A stretch of DNA of 24,673 nt from Anaerolineae bacterium (GTDB taxonomy: Bacteria > Chloroflexota > Anaerolineae > Anaerolineales > Villigracilaceae). The first letter of the stretch is position 1. Each line of letters begins with the position of its first letter. The position numbers and the translations under genes were made by a program. The stretch is taken from assembly GCA_017303735.1 (NCBI GenBank), contig JAFLCF010000046.1:1-24673 (forward strand), written 5' to 3'. The notes below the pieces were generated by a model. The model was not told the DNA's origin. It did no database searches and worked only from the letters and a program-made list of their open reading frames with translations. Positions 22,788-24,673 of the stretch are shown one piece after another.

Positions 22788-24338
22788 TTATTCCAACTCA
22801 GCAATAATTTCGGGAACAGCCGCCAATACATCACTTGCTAATACAGAGGCAGTGGTGCCCAAATCTTCAGAGGCGCGCAGACCGGCTTGGGCATGGATGT
22901 ATGCGCCTGCAACAGCCGCTTCGTAGGCAGGTACGCCCTGGGCGCGTAGACCGACGATGAGCCCGGCAAGGACATCTCCGGTTCCGGCGCGGGCGAGAGC
23001 GGGCGTGGCGACAGGGATGATCGTAGTGCGCCCATCGGGAGAAGCAACGACGGTAAACGCTCCCTTCAAGACGACCACATGCCCCCATTCACGCGCGTAT
23101 TTTTCGGCTACGGCTTGGCGGTCGGCTTGGATCTCTTCGCGGGATAAGCCTGTCAGTGCAGACATTTCGCCTGGGTGCGGGGTTAGGATCGCAGGGCTGT
23201 TCATTTTTTTATGCCAACCCGCGATCTGAGAGAGATGGCGCAAACCATCGGCATCGACGACGAGAGGAAGTTCAAAACCCGGCAATATTTGTTCGATGAA
23301 TATTTTTGTAGTGGCTTTATCGCCAATGCCGGGTCCAAGCAATATCGAGGTGGCACGACCAAGATTGTTGAGGAGGGAAAGAATGGCGGTCTCTGAAATA
23401 TAGCCATGTTCGTGCGGTAAAAGAATCCATGTCGCTTCGGGGAGATGACCCGCAATGGCGGAATGCAAAGGTTCAGGCACTGCCATTGTCACCAGCCCCG
23501 CCCCCACTCGATAGGCAGCAGAGCCCGCCAGCAAAGCGGCACCCGTATAGGATGTAGACCCAGCCACCACGAAGGCTGTACCAAACGTCCCTTTGTGTGA
23601 GGCGGGGTTGCGTTCCGGCAACCATGCAGAAACCATGTCCGCATCCGCCACATCCACGTGCAGCGCGTTCCATGAATCCAAATTGGCAGGCAAGCCGATG
23701 CTCACACATTCAAGCTCGCCAAGATATTCGAAGGCAGGGAATTTAAGCATGCCTTGTTTGACAGCCGCCATGGTAATGGTAAGGTCGGCAGGCAAGGTTT
23801 CTTCGGCACATGCGCCGGTATCGCAGTCTACACCTGAGGGGCAATCGACAGCGACGATGAATAGCGGAAGCTCGAGATCGGCGAGGATGGCGGCTGTGTT
23901 TTGAAGGAGGAGCGCCGCTTCACTTCTTAAGGGGAGTTTGATCCCGGTTCCAAGCAGTCCATCGAGCAGGAGGTCTGAGTCTTCTATAAAGTGACGCAGA
24001 GAGTCGAAGCCTGAGTCACTTGCAAATTGCGCCAGATCGCCGCCTGCGTTGAGATAACGATTGATGAGTTCATCGTCGGTTGATTTGCGGTTGACGAGGT
24101 AGGCATGCGTGTGCCAACCCGCCTCTGCAAGCCATGTGAGGGCGACAAGGGTATCACCGCCGTTGTTGCCCGCCCCCACCATGCCAGTGACGAAATGCCA
24201 GCCATTCTCCTGCCCAATGGCGTGGACGATCTCTGCGAGACCTTTCCCGGCATTTTCCATCATTTGTGCATACGATGTGCCCTTTGAGTCGGCTTCTTTT
24301 TCGATGGCGCGTATTTGAGTGGTGGTTGTGAGTTTCAT
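22788..24338 (-). CDS. nnr: Bifunctional NAD(P)H-hydrate repair enzyme (epimerase plus ADP-dependent dehydratase)
   Basis: 516 aa, fused NnrE-NnrD. The N-terminal half is the epimerase: VGAGNNGGDTLVALTWL, LLDGLLGTGIKLPL and VAVDCPSGVDCDTG. The C-terminal half is the ribokinase-like dehydratase: HKGTFGTAFVVAGS, LLGPGIGD, LTPHPGEMSALTG, VVLKG and ARAGTGDVLAGLIVG with the catalytic Asp in GTGD. It repairs hydrated NADH/NADPH. Length is typical of the fused form. There is no clear Shine-Dalgarno before ATG at 24338; instead a 7-base tandem repeat (24341-24367) lies directly upstream. It is convergent with the TPR gene, with 32 bases between stops. Confidence 0.93.
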   Translation of the reverse strand: MKLTTTTQIRAIEKEADSKGTSYAQMMENAGKGLAEIVHAIGQENGWHFVTGMVGAGNNGGDTLVALTWLAEAGWHTHAYLVNRKSTDDELINRYLNAGGDLAQFASDSGFDSLRHFIEDSDLLLDGLLGTGIKLPLRSEAALLLQNTAAILADLELPLFIVAVDCPSGVDCDTGACAEETLPADLTITMAAVKQGMLKFPAFEYLGELECVSIGLPANLDSWNALHVDVADADMVSAWLPERNPASHKGTFGTAFVVAGSTSYTGAALLAGSAAYRVGAGLVTMAVPEPLHSAIAGHLPEATWILLPHEHGYISETAILSLLNNLGRATSILLGPGIGDKATTKIFIEQILPGFELPLVVDADGLRHLSQIAGWHKKMNSPAILTPHPGEMSALTGLSREEIQADRQAVAEKYAREWGHVVVLKGAFTVVASPDGRTTIIPVATPALARAGTGDVLAGLIVGLRAQGVPAYEAAVAGAYIHAQAGLRASEDLGTTASVLASDVLAAVPEIIAELE

Positions 24339-24340
24339 GG

Positions 24341-24367
24341 GGTTTCGGTTTCAGGTTTCAAGTTTCA
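24341..24367. repeat. Four tandem heptamer-like repeats upstream of nnr
   Basis: GGTTTC, GGTTTCA, GGTTTCA and AGTTTCA follow each other from 24341 to 24367 (plus-strand reading). On the nnr strand they read as GAAACC-like units in the leader, 2 bases before the start codon. Their place takes the usual RBS position. Confidence 0.55.
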
Positions 24368-24433
24368 GGTGCCAAGGGTGGATATTAGTGTTTTATGGGG
24401 AGACGCGGCAGAAAGTATGGGCTTGTGCCTTTA

Positions 24434-24463
24434 TTGCCACTTTCTTTTATCCGGCTGTATAAT
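24434..24463 (+). promoter_or_regulatory. Promoter of the last, partial gene
   Basis: TTGCCA (24434-24439), an 18-base spacer, TATAAT (24458-24463). The -10 box lies inside the first GCTGTATAAT repeat, so a protein binding that repeat would block the promoter. Predicted start is near 24470; the leader to ATG 24596 is about 126 bases and contains further copies of the repeat. Confidence 0.65.
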
Positions 24464-24540
24464 CTGTACATAAGGAATTATACAGCGCGATGCTGTATAA
24501 CACCCCAATTTGGGGGTATATGCAGCACGATGCTGTATAA
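24454..24540. repeat. Operator-like cluster of GCTGTATAA repeats
   Basis: GCTGTATAAT (24454-24463) and ATTATACAGC (24477-24486) form a perfect 10-bp inverted repeat, spacer 13. TTATACAGC (24478-24486) and GCTGTATAA (24492-24500) form a second, 9-bp inverted repeat with spacer GCGAT. A further copy (24524-24540) repeats bases 24484-24500 with one change, 40 bp downstream. Between them CCCCAA-T-TTGGGG (24503-24515) is another small palindrome. Confidence 0.75.
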
Positions 24541-24595
24541 AACATAGTTGTGCCGCTCCGCCCAAAATTACAAATCTAAAATTGGAGTTCTACGA

Positions 24596-24673
24596 ATGAC
24601 GAAACAAGATGACGCAAAAGCCGAAGTTGAAAACAACGAAATTGCGAACACCCTCCAAAACAAACTTGCCGAA
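24596..24673 (+). CDS. N-terminus of an unidentified gene, cut by window end
   Basis: 26 codons are visible (MTKQDDAKAEVENNEIAN then TLQNKLAE). GGAG (24584-24587) lies 8 bases before the ATG. The charged, low-complexity start would fit many proteins, including a GrpE-like or other helical N-terminus, but nothing identifies it. The promoter with its operator-like repeats suggests a regulated gene, possibly autoregulated. Confidence 0.75.
   Translation, partial: MTKQDDAKAEVENNEIANTLQNKLAE

Noticed and set aside
24454..24540. CRISPR array or CIRCE heat-shock element
   Set aside because: Too few copies and no regular spacers for CRISPR; sequence does not match the CIRCE consensus.

Overview
The window looks like a chromosomal segment of an anaerobic or facultative Chloroflexi bacterium, probably Anaerolineae-like. 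This is judged from gene content only: a Tat-exported Mo enzyme with NrfD partner, surface lipoproteins with Thr/Pro-rich linkers and SH3-like ends, FbaB-type aldolase, an SPFH protein with an excisionase-like tail, GTAG...CTAC hairpins, and SD-led genes with TTG/ATG starts. No rRNA, tRNA, CRISPR array, IS element or phage gene was seen.

Region 1 (1-7850) is a respiratory island. A three-gene molybdoenzyme complex comes first: a Tat-exported catalytic subunit, a four-cluster ferredoxin subunit and an NrfD-type quinone-reactive membrane subunit. It ends in a strong hairpin. A second unit with its own near-consensus promoter encodes cytochrome b, a multiheme cytochrome c with 8 CXXCH motifs plus one CX4CH, a Rieske protein and an FmdE-like zinc-ribbon protein. 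Together they suggest a menaquinone-linked electron-transfer chain in which the multiheme protein replaces cytochrome c1. The substrate of the Mo enzyme cannot be fixed from sequence.

Region 2 (7838-13626) is mixed housekeeping and signalling: an MFS exporter (convergent, sharing a 23-bp terminator hairpin with region 1), an SH3-like lipoprotein, a 76-aa orphan, a cyclic-nucleotide-domain histidine kinase followed by a lipoprotein, and, on the minus strand, a class I aldolase (fbaB) with a Nudix hydrolase.

Region 3 (13711-20455) holds a helical protein of unknown function, then a xanthine dehydrogenase-family enzyme: a fused FAD + 2Fe-2S subunit in the unusual FAD-first order, a small membrane protein and the Mo-binding subunit, followed by the maturation factor XdhC. 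The run probably starts from one promoter at 13711-13740. An SPFH protein with a C-terminal DNA-binding-like domain follows under its own promoter.

Region 4 (20479-24673) has an AT-rich mosaic TPR/membrane protein, the NAD(P)H-hydrate repair enzyme Nnr on the minus strand, and the first 26 codons of a gene preceded by a promoter whose -10 box lies inside a cluster of GCTGTATAA inverted and direct repeats. That cluster looks like an operator array.
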